Shown here piece after piece: positions 45,233 through 53,844 of a stretch of 64,000 nucleotides of DNA. Within the stretch, counting starts at the first letter, position 1. Each line of letters begins with the position of its first letter. The stretch is from CAG-411 sp045124315 (GTDB taxonomy: Bacteria; Bacillota; Clostridia; Lachnospirales; Lachnospiraceae), in NCBI GenBank assembly GCA_045124315.1, contig JBGVLO010000176.1, forward strand, positions 62,001 through 126,000, given 5' to 3'. The notes below the pieces were generated by a model that was given only the letters and a program-made list of their open reading frames with translations, was not told the origin of the DNA and searched no databases. The translations under genes were made by a program, and so were the position numbers.

Positions 45233-45901
45233 ATGCTCAATTATATTTGGGGAATTATGCTTTTACTTGGCATTACCGTCGGTGTATTGACCGGACAGAC
45301 CAAACAGGTGGATACCGCCCTGATCGACAGTACAAAGGATGCCATTTCTTTGTGTATCACCATGCTGGGAGTTATGGCGCTGTGGACAGGGTTGATGGAG
45401 ATTGCAAAAGAAACCGGACTAATCGCCCAACTAACAAGAAAGCTAAAAAGACCGCTGTGTTTTTTATTTCCGGATGTGCCGGTCAATCATCCTGCCATGG
45501 AATATATTGCTTCTAATATAATTGCCAATATTCTTGGACTGGGCTGGGCTGCCACACCTATGGGATTAAAAGCCATGAAGGAATTGGCAAAATTGCAGAA
45601 TGACCGAGCAAAGCAAGCCTCCCCTCACGCTTCCCGGTCCCTTTCCACGGAAACCAAAAAAAGCGAAGGCAGCCTTTGTACGGCAGCCTCCGCTGATATG
45701 TGTACCTTTTTGATTTTAAATATTTCTTCTTTACAACTGATCCCCGTATCAATTCTGGCATACCGGAGCCAGTATGGTTCTGCGAACCCCTCCGCCATCA
45801 CCGGCATGTCCATTCTTGCAACGTCCATATCCACTTTGGCGGGAATTATTTTTAGTGTACTTGCCAGACGCTTTTGGGGCAATCCAAAGAAAATTCAGTA
45901 A
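45233..45901 (+). CDS. spmA: Spore maturation protein SpmA
   Basis: 222 residues, polytopic membrane protein of the nucleoside-recognition family: ISLCITMLGVMALWTGLMEI, NIIANILGLGWAATPMGLKA, MCTFLILNISSLQLIPVSI. It works with SpmB in spore-core dehydration in Bacillus. Between the halves there is a ~30-residue polar linker (LQNDRAKQASPHASRSLSTE and following), longer than in Bacillus SpmA. The ATG follows GGGAGAG, and the gene starts 48 bases after the MITE target duplication. Its partner spmB is far away at 25798-26307. Confidence 0.92.
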   Translation: MLNYIWGIMLLLGITVGVLTGQTKQVDTALIDSTKDAISLCITMLGVMALWTGLMEIAKETGLIAQLTRKLKRPLCFLFPDVPVNHPAMEYIASNIIANILGLGWAATPMGLKAMKELAKLQNDRAKQASPHASRSLSTETKKSEGSLCTAASADMCTFLILNISSLQLIPVSILAYRSQYGSANPSAITGMSILATSISTLAGIIFSVLARRFWGNPKKIQ

Positions 45902-46012
45902 CAACCACAAACTTCCTGTGACACTCCAATGCCTTTTATAAAAGGTTTCTGCCACATAGAAATAAGGATAGTTATGGTTGTATCAAACCGCTCACTTTCT
46001 TTGTTATGCTTA

Positions 46013-47932
46013 TTATTCTGCAGCTACCTCTGTATAGGTTGCCTCATCTGCTATTGTTTTTGTTCCCGTAAGATCCAACTTCTTGTCTGAGCCTGAAATT
46101 GACAACTCTCCCTTGGTCATAGTCAGATTTACCGCGCTTACACCTGTTGTATCTTTTCCGGTTGCGATTACCAATGTAGTCTTTCCACCACTGATCAATA
46201 CATCGCCTGTAGCTTTCATTCCTGCTTTTCCAGCATTTACATCAATTGTTCCACCGGCAATTACTAAGTCCTTACCTGCATTGATAGCGGTCTTCTTTGT
46301 ATCTATATTGATACTTCCGCCGGAAACTACAAGATTTCCATTCTTTGTTTCCAGTGCACTCTTTGAATCTGCCACTACGTGAATAGAGCCACCACTTACA
46401 CACATGGTATCTTTTGCATAACATCCAACTGCTGCACTGGTTACTGCAATGGTTCCACCATTTACAATAAACTGAGCTCCTGCAATTGCTGTAGTTTCTT
46501 TCTCCTGTTTCGCTACATCCTTTTCACCAAGATCTGTATACGCTTTATTCGTATTTTCCACATATACCTTTAGATTTTTGAAATCTGTATCGTCTTTATC
46601 TCCAAATTTAATGGAATCTTTTCCTTTTAATCCAATACTTGGAGCCTTTACAAAAAGAGTACCATTGTATACTTTCAGGTCATTACTGCAGTAGATACCA
46701 TAAAGTTTATTTCCTGTTACTTTTAGCTCACCCTTTCCCTTGATCTTAAGATCATCCTTTGCATATACGGCTGCCTCATATTCCGAAGCCTCTGTATCGG
46801 AAAGTTCATTTTGTGTATCCTTCTTTGGGGAAATGACACACTCATCTCCAATTGCCTTTACGAAAATCGCAGAAGAGCTTACACTGTTTAACTTAAGACC
46901 TTCTAAACTTAATTCCACTTTTCCTTTCGGATAGGTCGCCTTGTCAACATTTACAATAATCTGTCCATCTTCACAAGTTCCGCTAATACGAATCTCCTCA
47001 TCTGCAGGTTTTATAATTTCAACTGCACTTCCTGTAACTACAACATTCACTGCCTCCTCAGCAGATACTTCCTCTCCAGTTGCATTCTTTAATTGGATTC
47101 CATTGGTTCCAAATGCAATGTCTGCCACACTCTTAGAGATTTCCGCAGGATCCTCTGAAGGTCCCGGAGTTTGTGTAGTCTCTTCTCCCCCATCTCCCTG
47201 GGATGGAGCATTTGAATTTTCTGGCGACTGACTTTCTTCCGGTGATTGACTTGACTCTGGTTCCTGACTTGTGCCTGGTTCCTGACTGGCCCCTGGTTCC
47301 TGACTGGCCCCTGGTTCCTGGCTTCCCGTTGGAGCCTGACTTCCTACTGGTGCTCCACTTTCTGTTGGTGCCTGACTTCCTGTTGGTGCTCCACTTTCTG
47401 TTGGTGTCTGACTTTCTGTTGGTGTCTGACTTCCTGTTGGTGCTCCACTTTCTGTTGGTGTCTGACTTCCTGCTGGTGTCTGACTTGTGGCTGGTGCCTG
47501 ACTTGTGGCTGGTGCCTGACTTGTCGCTGGTGCCTGACTTGCTGCTGGTGCCTGGCTTACTGCTGCTGGCGCCTGACTTACTGCTGCCGGTGCATTTGTA
47601 TTCGCCTTAACAACTTTTACTTGTATGCTCTTTGTCTGTTTTTTCTTTCCCTTAGTTTTCACTTTGATTACACAACTTCCCACTTTCACAGCCTTTACTA
47701 CACCCTTTGCTGTTACCTTTGCAACTGCTGGTTTTGAGCTTGAGAATTTTAACTTTTTGCTTGCCATATTGGTCTTAATAGTAAATGTCTTTCCAACTGT
47801 TAAAGTCTTCTTTCCCTTTGCTACATTCTTAATTACTAACTTTGATGCTGCACTGGCTGGTACCCCTGTAGATACCCCACTTACTGCAAGTGTCATAGCG
47901 GTTGCCAATGCTACCCATTTTCTTCTTCTCAT
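46013..47932 (-). CDS. Secreted surface protein with BIG2-like and Cthe_2159-like domains
   Basis: 639 residues. Signal peptide MRRRKWVALATAMTLAVSGV ending near ASA. A Lys-rich bacterial Ig-like domain (about 30-113) resembles the C-terminus of the giant protein at 5691. A low-complexity stalk of SQAP/ATSQTP/TESGAP repeats follows (about 115-250). The C-terminal part is a parallel beta-helix of the carbohydrate-binding Cthe_2159 (DUF4353) type, with repeated short motifs VNGGTI, VSGGSI and IAGGTI. It likely binds wall or plant polysaccharide (family knowledge). No sorting signal, so the basic Ig-like domain may hold it to the wall. Confidence 0.85.
   Translation of the reverse strand: MRRRKWVALATAMTLAVSGVSTGVPASAASKLVIKNVAKGKKTLTVGKTFTIKTNMASKKLKFSSSKPAVAKVTAKGVVKAVKVGSCVIKVKTKGKKKQTKSIQVKVVKANTNAPAAVSQAPAAVSQAPAASQAPATSQAPATSQAPATSQTPAGSQTPTESGAPTGSQTPTESQTPTESGAPTGSQAPTESGAPVGSQAPTGSQEPGASQEPGASQEPGTSQEPESSQSPEESQSPENSNAPSQGDGGEETTQTPGPSEDPAEISKSVADIAFGTNGIQLKNATGEEVSAEEAVNVVVTGSAVEIIKPADEEIRISGTCEDGQIIVNVDKATYPKGKVELSLEGLKLNSVSSSAIFVKAIGDECVISPKKDTQNELSDTEASEYEAAVYAKDDLKIKGKGELKVTGNKLYGIYCSNDLKVYNGTLFVKAPSIGLKGKDSIKFGDKDDTDFKNLKVYVENTNKAYTDLGEKDVAKQEKETTAIAGAQFIVNGGTIAVTSAAVGCYAKDTMCVSGGSIHVVADSKSALETKNGNLVVSGGSINIDTKKTAINAGKDLVIAGGTIDVNAGKAGMKATGDVLISGGKTTLVIATGKDTTGVSAVNLTMTKGELSISGSDKKLDLTGTKTIADEATYTEVAAE
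47255..47600. repeat. Short tandem repeats encoding the Ser/Pro/Thr stalk
   Basis: Imperfect 18-36-bp units (for example GGTGCTCCACTTTCTGTTG and GGTGCCTGACTTGTGGCTG) repeat about fifteen times. Likely length-variable. Confidence 0.7.
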
Positions 47933-48151
47933 TTATCTTCTCCTCCGTTTCTGTTTTTGTGTATTTAAACCCTACAATTCACATTCTATATAACTTACTT
48001 CTTTTTTTCAATAGTATTTTCAAATTTTCACATATTTTACATATACGAGTTACTGTAAGTTTATATATGTTTTTTCAAAAGATATGGTACAATGAGAAAG
48101 GAAATTAACAGGCTTCCCTTTGAGGGAGCAGTAAAAGAGAGGAGAATCATT

Positions 48152-48496
48152 ATGCCATTTATCAATGCAAAAATCAGCAAAGCAATTACAAAGGAACAGG
48201 AAACACAGATAAAAACCATGTTCGGAGAGGCTATCACAACCATTCCGGGCAAAAGTGAAAATTGGCTTATGGTAGGTTTGGAACCGGAATACACATTGTA
48301 TTTCCGAGGAGATGATACAGAACCAAGTGCATTTGTGGAAGTAAGTGTATTTGGAGGAGAGAATAAAGCTGCTTTCGAAAAGCTAACCGCTCAGATCTGT
48401 GACATTTTTCAGCAGGTACTTTCCATTGCCCCGGATCATGTATATGTGAAATATGAGGCCGTGTCTAACTGGGGATGGAATGGAGGAAATTTCTAG
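48152..48496 (+). CDS. MIF-like phenylpyruvate tautomerase family protein
   Basis: 114 residues from ATG 48152 (GAGAGGAGAA upstream). The protein starts M-PFINAKIS, so the catalytic N-terminal Pro would be exposed after Met removal. It also shows the MIF-family segments FGEAITTIPGK, NWLMVGLEPEYTLYF and FVEVSVFGG. Family members tautomerise phenylpyruvate and related keto-acids; the true substrate here is unknown. It is monocistronic. Confidence 0.85.
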   Translation: MPFINAKISKAITKEQETQIKTMFGEAITTIPGKSENWLMVGLEPEYTLYFRGDDTEPSAFVEVSVFGGENKAAFEKLTAQICDIFQQVLSIAPDHVYVKYEAVSNWGWNGGNF

Positions 48497-48582
48497 TTCA
48501 TGTTGGATTATAATCAACGATTGGTATAGAACAAAGTGGACAAGTCTAATTCAACTCCCTATATCCCTTACTCATGAGGGAC

Positions 48583-48618
48583 TTGCTCCATAGGACGAAC
48601 TTTCCTATAGAGCAAAAA
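48583..48618. repeat. CTATATAGGA palindrome, copy 3
   Basis: TTGCTCCATAGGA-CGAACTT-TCCTATAGAGCAA. A diverged copy downstream of the MIF-like gene. Confidence 0.72.
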
Positions 48619-48621
48619 AGG

Positions 48622-48664
48622 AAAGGTATCGGAGAAAGGATTGAAAGCCTTCTCCGGTACCTTT
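48622..48664. terminator. Terminator between the MIF-like and Uma2 genes
   Basis: AAAGGTATCGGAGAAAGG pairs with CCTTCTCCGGTACCTTT. It lies between convergent genes and may serve both. Confidence 0.75.
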
Positions 48665-48724
48665 ATTAACTGAAAGTAAAATTTTTCCTATTCAAAAAAA
48701 GAGAAACTGCACCGGTGCAATAGG

Positions 48725-49282
48725 TTATTGTATTAATTCTTTCAATGGAGAAAAGTCAATATAGAAATCCTCGTAAATTCCAACTTTTACTTTGTCATCG
48801 AAGGTATAACGTTTTGCATACAATTCTCTTTCAAAGTCATAGATCGTAATGACCTGATTGTCAGGATCTACAATCCAATATTCTTTTACTCCATAATACT
48901 GATAGTAGTTTAATTTCTTTACATAGTCATGGGCTGCGTTTCCGGAAGAAACAATTTCAATAATGAAATCAGGTGCACCGTTACAGCGGTTCTTATCCAA
49001 CTTGCTGGGATCACATACAATCATCACGTCTGGTTGGACGATTGTAAGAAGGTCATCCGACAGTTTTACGTCAAAAGGAGCGGCAAGAACTTCGCACATC
49101 CCTTTCTTTTTGCGAATGTAATCTTTGAGTAAATAAGATAATTCCATTGAAAGTCTTTGGTGTATCAACGATGGACTTGCCATTGCATAAGGAACACCCT
49201 CAAATACTTCAATTCGTTCATCATCCGGATATGCCTCATAATCATCTATTGTAATAATTTTAGACTGCTCAGTTGATGCCAT
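48725..49282 (-). CDS. Uma2 family putative endonuclease (DUF820)
   Basis: 185 residues with the Uma2/PD-(D/E)XK layout: YEVFEGVPY-like start (IEVFEGVPYAMASPS), QPDVMIVCD, PDFIIEIVSSGN and KLNYYQYYGVKEYWIVDP. The Asp, Glu and Lys of the nuclease-like site are present (QPDV, IEIVS, VKKL). The family is common in Cyanobacteria and Clostridia and often linked to mobile DNA; its role is not established. Single gene. Confidence 0.88.
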   Translation of the reverse strand: MASTEQSKIITIDDYEAYPDDERIEVFEGVPYAMASPSLIHQRLSMELSYLLKDYIRKKKGMCEVLAAPFDVKLSDDLLTIVQPDVMIVCDPSKLDKNRCNGAPDFIIEIVSSGNAAHDYVKKLNYYQYYGVKEYWIVDPDNQVITIYDFERELYAKRYTFDDKVKVGIYEDFYIDFSPLKELIQ

Positions 49283-49300
49283 AACCGTTCCCCTTTCTCT

Positions 49301-50296
49301 TTACTTACCAAACTCAATATCAATATCCCCATACGAACTCTCTACATTCAGTGTTTTTGGCACAGATCTGGAAGCCGTATAATGTGTTCCGAGTTCTTTT
49401 CCATTGATGGTAATCTCGCCATCATCTGTGCCGAGGCTTGTAGAAAATTCCTCTTCTGCTTCTTCAAATCTGGCGGTAAAATCCCCATCTGAAAGGCTTA
49501 CATCAACCTGATCGATTTTGGTGTGGTTTACATCCAAATCTCCATAAGCCAACTCGGCAGTAAGCTTTGACACGCTGCCATTATCCATGCTCATTTCCCC
49601 GTCTGAAAGCGTAAAGTCACCGGTACCAATGATGCTGTCCACAATCTGGCAATCTCCGTAGGAAAGTTTTCCGGTAAAAGAATCAAATCCGCCTGAAGTC
49701 ATACTCAAGTCACCATCTCCGCTTTTCAGCTCTACATTTTTTCCGGTACAGTCTGTCACCTCCAGATCCCCATAGGATAAATCCAGTATGTAGTTATCCG
49801 CAGTCTGTCCCTCGATCAGACAGTCTCCGTCGGAATTGTAAATAGCAATCTCTTTTAAACTTTTGTCCTCCGGAATGGTTACCACAACGGTATCGTCCTG
49901 GGTGTTATCATAGTCAGAAAAAGAAGGCATAATTCCCCAAAAGCCAATTACATGAACCCCGGATTTTCCTTTTTCCTGTACAGTAAGTGCCAGTTTGTCA
50001 TTTTCTACTGTGTAACTGGAATCAAAGTCTTCTCCTTCCGGATAGGTAACCGAAAAGTTCTTGCCAGGGATTACCCTGATATCAAAATAATCGGTATCTA
50101 CCTGAACGGAATGAACAGGCTCAATTTCTTTCGTTACCATATTATATTCCCGATTATTTTTTGTGTTTACCGGCTGCCCCAGTGTATAAGAAAATGCCAG
50201 GGTTCCATCAAGCAGTAAGCCACAGATTGTAAAGCCAGTTCCAATTAATAGGAAGCAAAGTGCTACGAGGCTGATTCGTTTTAAAATTTTATTCAT
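49301..50296 (-). CDS. DUF4097 beta-strand repeat membrane protein
   Basis: 331 residues. One N-terminal membrane segment (about 8-30), then an extracellular repetitive beta-helix-like DUF4097 domain with repeating LSYGDxxV / LSDGDF motifs. Related LiaG/YvlB-type proteins act in cell-envelope stress responses; the mechanism is unknown. It is the third gene of a PadR-DUF1700-DUF4097 operon, starting right after the previous stop. Confidence 0.85.
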   Translation of the reverse strand: MNKILKRISLVALCFLLIGTGFTICGLLLDGTLAFSYTLGQPVNTKNNREYNMVTKEIEPVHSVQVDTDYFDIRVIPGKNFSVTYPEGEDFDSSYTVENDKLALTVQEKGKSGVHVIGFWGIMPSFSDYDNTQDDTVVVTIPEDKSLKEIAIYNSDGDCLIEGQTADNYILDLSYGDLEVTDCTGKNVELKSGDGDLSMTSGGFDSFTGKLSYGDCQIVDSIIGTGDFTLSDGEMSMDNGSVSKLTAELAYGDLDVNHTKIDQVDVSLSDGDFTARFEEAEEEFSTSLGTDDGEITINGKELGTHYTASRSVPKTLNVESSYGDIDIEFGK

Positions 50297-50881
50297 TTAT
50301 GCCACCTTCTTTCTGAAAAATAATGCTCGAAACAGTGCTGCAATTGCCCGGATACAAAGTTCTCCAAACTTAATCATACCCACTAGGATCAGTGTTCCAA
50401 AACCAATCAGCAGCAAGCACATTCCTGCACATACCAATCCCTGACCGATGCCGCCGGAAAAGAAAATGGCAGTAAACATCATTACACCGGCAAAAACTAA
50501 GGATGCGCCAGCGCAGAAAATAGCAAAACTAAACGCAAGTATTGTGATTACGATTGCAAATAGCAGGGCAAAACCAGCTATGGCTATTGGAAGCGCAATT
50601 GGTGCTGCAAAAATGGAAAGGATAATCATCCAGATTACAGTTGCACCGTTTTTTACACCTCCCTGTGTCTTTTGGTCTTCAATACGCTTCTCGGTGCAGT
50701 TGACAATAATCTCTTTTGCAATGTCCTCCGGTTTTCCAAGAAATTGGGAAACATCCTGGGTGTCATCTGCTCCCATTTCTTCAAAATATTCTGTGTAATA
50801 GGAAATAGCATCCTCACGGTCCTCCTTTGGTATGTGCCGGAGAGCTTTTTCCAACCGTTGTATAAAAATATGCTTATTCAT
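50297..50881 (-). CDS. DUF1700 (HAAS-domain) membrane protein
   Basis: 194 residues from ATG 50881 (GGAGGAGAACC upstream). The N-terminal helical HAAS domain (FIQRLEKALRHIPKEDR ... YYTEYFEEM) is followed by several hydrophobic segments. HAAS proteins are thought to link PadR-type regulators to the membrane. It overlaps the PadR gene by 8 bases. Confidence 0.88.
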   Translation of the reverse strand: MNKHIFIQRLEKALRHIPKEDREDAISYYTEYFEEMGADDTQDVSQFLGKPEDIAKEIIVNCTEKRIEDQKTQGGVKNGATVIWMIILSIFAAPIALPIAIAGFALLFAIVITILAFSFAIFCAGASLVFAGVMMFTAIFFSGGIGQGLVCAGMCLLLIGFGTLILVGMIKFGELCIRAIAALFRALFFRKKVA

Positions 50882-51305
50882 GGTTCTCCTCCTTTTCCAA
50901 ATTGTCTGCTTCCCCATTGGCCTCTTTGGTATTCTCTGGCACTGGGGAAGTATCTAAATCGCCTGCCGGTTCCTCATTTTTCTGTTTTCTTTGTTCCGGT
51001 TCACCAGACAGCAAAACGTCAATATTGGTTTTATAGATTTCCCACTCGGACTTGTAAAAGGCAAGTCGCTCTTTTCCCATGTCCGTAATCTGATAATATC
51101 TGCGGTTGCGTCCCTGAAAGGGCTGGTCGTAGGTCGTAAGACAGTTATCCTTTTGCAGACGTCGGAGCACCGGGTATAGTGTGGATTCGGAAATGTCCAC
51201 AATTTCCTTCACCCGTGCGGTAAGGGTATAGCCATAAGCGTCTTCTTCCTCAACAATAGCAAGCACGCAGGCATCCAGTAATGGAGCTGCCAATTGAAAT
51301 GTCAT
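50874..51305 (-). CDS. PadR family transcriptional regulator
   Basis: 143 residues. Winged-helix domain (LLDACVLAIVEEEDAYGYTL, TLYPVLRRLQKDNCLTTY, RRYYQITDMGKERL) plus an unusually long acidic tail (about 95-143, rich in E, N and P) in place of the usual dimerisation helices. First gene of the envelope-stress-type operon, probably autorepressing through the palindrome at 51399-51422. Confidence 0.92.
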   Translation of the reverse strand: MTFQLAAPLLDACVLAIVEEEDAYGYTLTARVKEIVDISESTLYPVLRRLQKDNCLTTYDQPFQGRNRRYYQITDMGKERLAFYKSEWEIYKTNIDVLLSGEPEQRKQKNEEPAGDLDTSPVPENTKEANGEADNLEKEENHE

Positions 51306-51398
51306 AGTAATGTCTCCTTTCTGAAAAGTGTATTTCGATCATTTAAAAATTCTGTTTCCTGAACTTCCAAACATCGTTTCTTTCTCCACATAACTGTT

Positions 51399-51422
51399 AT
51401 GATGTATATTACTATACGTCAT
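51399..51422. promoter_or_regulatory. Palindromic PadR operator over the promoter
   Basis: ATGATGTATA-TTAC-TATACGTCAT: symmetric ATGA-x-GTATA half-sites. It overlaps the -10 TATAGT (51416-51411) of the leftward promoter whose TTGACA is at 51439-51434 (17-base spacer). Binding would block polymerase. Confidence 0.75.
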
Positions 51423-51453
51423 ATAATATTGTTTGTCAAGAAATATGTGAGAA

Positions 51454-51524
51454 CAAATGTCGTTTACTTAAACATTGAACTTTTACGAAGGGATTGGCCT
51501 GCAAATATATCTTCCCTCCCCTTT
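51454..51524. repeat. Degraded relic of the 102-bp MITE
   Basis: CAAATGTCGTTTACTTAAAC, then ATTGGCCTGCAAATATATCTTCC, match one end and the interior of the element at 45074-45175 in reverse. The other end is lost next to the BirA-like box. Confidence 0.75.
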
Positions 51525-51527
51525 CAA

Positions 51528-51558
51528 TTGTCAACCTATAATTATTTTTAGTTGACAA
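51528..51558 (+). promoter_or_regulatory. BirA-type biotin operator upstream of bioY
   Basis: TTGTCAAC-N15-GTTGACAA, the usual half-site length and spacing of BirA boxes. A TATAAT (51537-51542) lies inside it, so biotin-loaded BirA would block the bioY promoter. Confidence 0.72.
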
Positions 51559-51594
51559 ATGACCTTTTCTCCTTTACACTTAAGGCAATGAAGC

Positions 51595-51625
51595 GTAACA
51601 GTTCAGCCGGGGGCTGTCCTGTTAC
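51595..51625. repeat. GTAACAG-family palindromic repeat, copy I
   Basis: GTAACAGTTCAGCC-GGG-GGCTGTCCTGTTAC in the bioY 5' leader. Confidence 0.85.
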
Positions 51626-51680
51626 AATGAAGCAGCTGCAAGAAAACAAAATCAGCTGCAAATAACAAGGAGGAAGAAAA

Positions 51681-52259
51681 ATGACACCCACTATTGAAAC
51701 AAAAACAAAACCTATGCTGTCTGTTTCCAGCATGACTATGATAGCTGTAATGACAGCTCTCACCTGTATCTTGGGACCTATGTCCCTTAACATCCCTTTT
51801 AGCCCGGTTCCAATTTCCCTTACCAATCTGGTAATTTATTTTTCCATTTATCTTTTAGGAACCAAAAAGGGAACCATCAGCTACTTTATCTATCTTTTAC
51901 TGGGTCTGGTTGGACTTCCTGTATTTTCCGGATTTACCGGTGGCGCAGGCAAATTATTTGGACCAACTGGCGGCTATATCATCGGATTTCTTTTTATGGC
52001 TCTCATCTGCGGGATCTTTATTGATAAATTTCCGAAGAATCCATTTCTACAATTCGCAGGAATGGTGCTTGGTACGGTCGTATGCTATGCTTTTGGTACC
52101 CTCTGGCTGGCTTATGTGGCTGGAATGAACTTTAAGGCAGCATTGATGGCCGGTGTGATTCCATTTATCCCTGGTGATCTCATTAAAATCGTGTTGGCAA
52201 TCGCCATTGGTGGCATTTTGCAGAAACAATTGAAAAAGGCTGGAGTTCTTGGGGAATAA
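51681..52259 (+). CDS. bioY: Biotin transporter BioY (substrate-binding component)
   Basis: 192 residues, six membrane segments. Family motifs: ILGPMSLNIPFSPVPISLTN, GLVGLPVFSGFTGG, LFGPTGGYIIGF and IPGDLIKI. BioY binds biotin and works with the shared ECF energising module encoded elsewhere. ATG after AGGAGGAAG. The BirA-type box upstream predicts biotin repression. Confidence 0.95.
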   Translation: MTPTIETKTKPMLSVSSMTMIAVMTALTCILGPMSLNIPFSPVPISLTNLVIYFSIYLLGTKKGTISYFIYLLLGLVGLPVFSGFTGGAGKLFGPTGGYIIGFLFMALICGIFIDKFPKNPFLQFAGMVLGTVVCYAFGTLWLAYVAGMNFKAALMAGVIPFIPGDLIKIVLAIAIGGILQKQLKKAGVLGE

Positions 52260-52295
52260 GAAAGAGTTTTACTCTCATTAGAACATAGTAAAGCG

Positions 52296-52334
52296 TTTTT
52301 TCTATATAGGAGACGAATTTTCCTATATAGAAAA
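52296..52334. repeat. CTATATAGGA palindrome, copy 4
   Basis: TTTTTTCTATATAGGA-GACGAATTT-TCCTATATAGAAAA. It lies between convergent bioY and the permease gene. Confidence 0.82.
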
Positions 52335-52382
52335 CAAGGCGTCGCAATCGCGATTTTTCAATCGCAATTGCGGCGCCTTAGT
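52335..52382 (-). terminator. Long hairpin after the permease gene
   Basis: AAGGCGTCGCAATCGCGATT / AATCGCAATTGCGGCGCCTT, a ~20-bp stem with two mismatches between bioY and the permease stop at 52398. Confidence 0.7.
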
Positions 52383-52397
52383 CACTTTTCTTCTTAT

Positions 52398-53801
52398 TTA
52401 TTTCCAAATTCCCCTGCGCTTTCGCTCCAGATAATACAGATCATTTTCCATTGCCATTACTTTCTCCACCGGTACACTCTTGAAGATTGGCATACGCATC
52501 TTAAACTTAATCCAAAATGCTGAATAAATTCCAAGTACAAGGAAGGTTGCTCCTGTCATCAGCCAGATCATCAATCGCTCCTGTGGATCTGTAGAGATAT
52601 TTAAAATCATATATGCCGTTCCCACAATTCCAATAATGGGGATGATCGGACCTCCCGGCATTTTAAAGGATCTTGGTGCTTTGGGCAAACGCTTGCGGAA
52701 CACAAGCACATCCACATGTGCCAATATGTAAGAAACCATCCAGAATACAGAACCTGCCAGGATTAAAAAGCTGATTGCGTCTGATGAACTATTACTTGCT
52801 GCTGCAAAGATAAAAATTGCCACACTGACAAATACCTGACCGAACCATGGTACATTATGCTTATTTGTTTTTGTAAAGATCTGAGGCAGCATATTCATCT
52901 TCGCCATTCCCTGACAAATAGCAGCCAGACTGTTTACAGTGGAGTTCTGGGTACTGACAACTGCAAGTGCACCCACCAACATCATCCAAACTTTTCCCAC
53001 AGGACCTAACAGGCAATATCCATACAGCATATGTGGTGCGGCTGAATTTGCAAGCTCTCCCCAGTCCACATAATTATGGAACCCAAAGATCATAATGGAC
53101 TGCATGATGCAGATTACCACAAGACCAATCATCATTCCAAGAGGAACGTTTCTCTTGGCATTCTTTACATTCTTGGAAATCGGAATGGCATACTCTGCCC
53201 CGATGAAGAGCCAGAATGCAACTGCCGTCATGGATACCACATCTCCAAAACTTGCATCCATCATCATTGGCTGTGAAACTTTTGCTCCAGTTCCTGCCCC
53301 AATCATTCCGATGAATCCCATCACAACTAAGGAGCCAATCAGCAAAAATGCCACAATATCCTGAATCTTTGCAAACATATCCACACCAAATAAATTGGCG
53401 ATCAGCACAACCACTACCATTACCAGTGTATACACGATACTTGGGATTGGCAGCCCTAAGGTATCCTCCACGGAGAAAGAGAAAATGGATGCCTCCACTC
53501 CACAGGAAAGGGTATTACATACAATGTATCCTCCTACCATAGACAATAAAGTAGGAAATGGTCCAAGGGCGGCCAGTGTATATTGTGCCAGTCCCCCGGT
53601 GGTATTTGGCATGAGGGCATTTAACTCTGACAAAGAAGCAATGGTTGTCATATTCAAAAGCATGGCAATCACCATGGCTCCAATAAACAAAATTCCCAAA
53701 GTTCCCGATCCCTCACCAAGAGAGACAAGACAACTGGTTGCCACAACCAGTCCAACCGATACGGACACTACGCTGCCTAGTCCTAATTTCTTTTCTTCCA
53801 T
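52398..53801 (-). CDS. APC-family amino acid/polyamine permease
   Basis: 467 residues from ATG 53801 (AAGGAG eight bases upstream; an ATG two codons earlier is too close). About twelve membrane segments. APC features: SVGLVVATSCLVSLGEGSG in the first helix, NTTGGLAQYTLAALGPFP, and FWLFIGAEYAIPISKNVKNAKRN after helix 6. It probably imports the amine or amino acid used by the oxidoreductases upstream, since it ends the same gene cluster (an inference). The exact substrate cannot be read from sequence. Confidence 0.85.
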   Translation of the reverse strand: MEEKKLGLGSVVSVSVGLVVATSCLVSLGEGSGTLGILFIGAMVIAMLLNMTTIASLSELNALMPNTTGGLAQYTLAALGPFPTLLSMVGGYIVCNTLSCGVEASIFSFSVEDTLGLPIPSIVYTLVMVVVVLIANLFGVDMFAKIQDIVAFLLIGSLVVMGFIGMIGAGTGAKVSQPMMMDASFGDVVSMTAVAFWLFIGAEYAIPISKNVKNAKRNVPLGMMIGLVVICIMQSIMIFGFHNYVDWGELANSAAPHMLYGYCLLGPVGKVWMMLVGALAVVSTQNSTVNSLAAICQGMAKMNMLPQIFTKTNKHNVPWFGQVFVSVAIFIFAAASNSSSDAISFLILAGSVFWMVSYILAHVDVLVFRKRLPKAPRSFKMPGGPIIPIIGIVGTAYMILNISTDPQERLMIWLMTGATFLVLGIYSAFWIKFKMRMPIFKSVPVEKVMAMENDLYYLERKRRGIWK

Positions 53802-53844
53802 AAGCATAACTCCTTCCGTTCCGCTATATTCAGATACTTACTGT

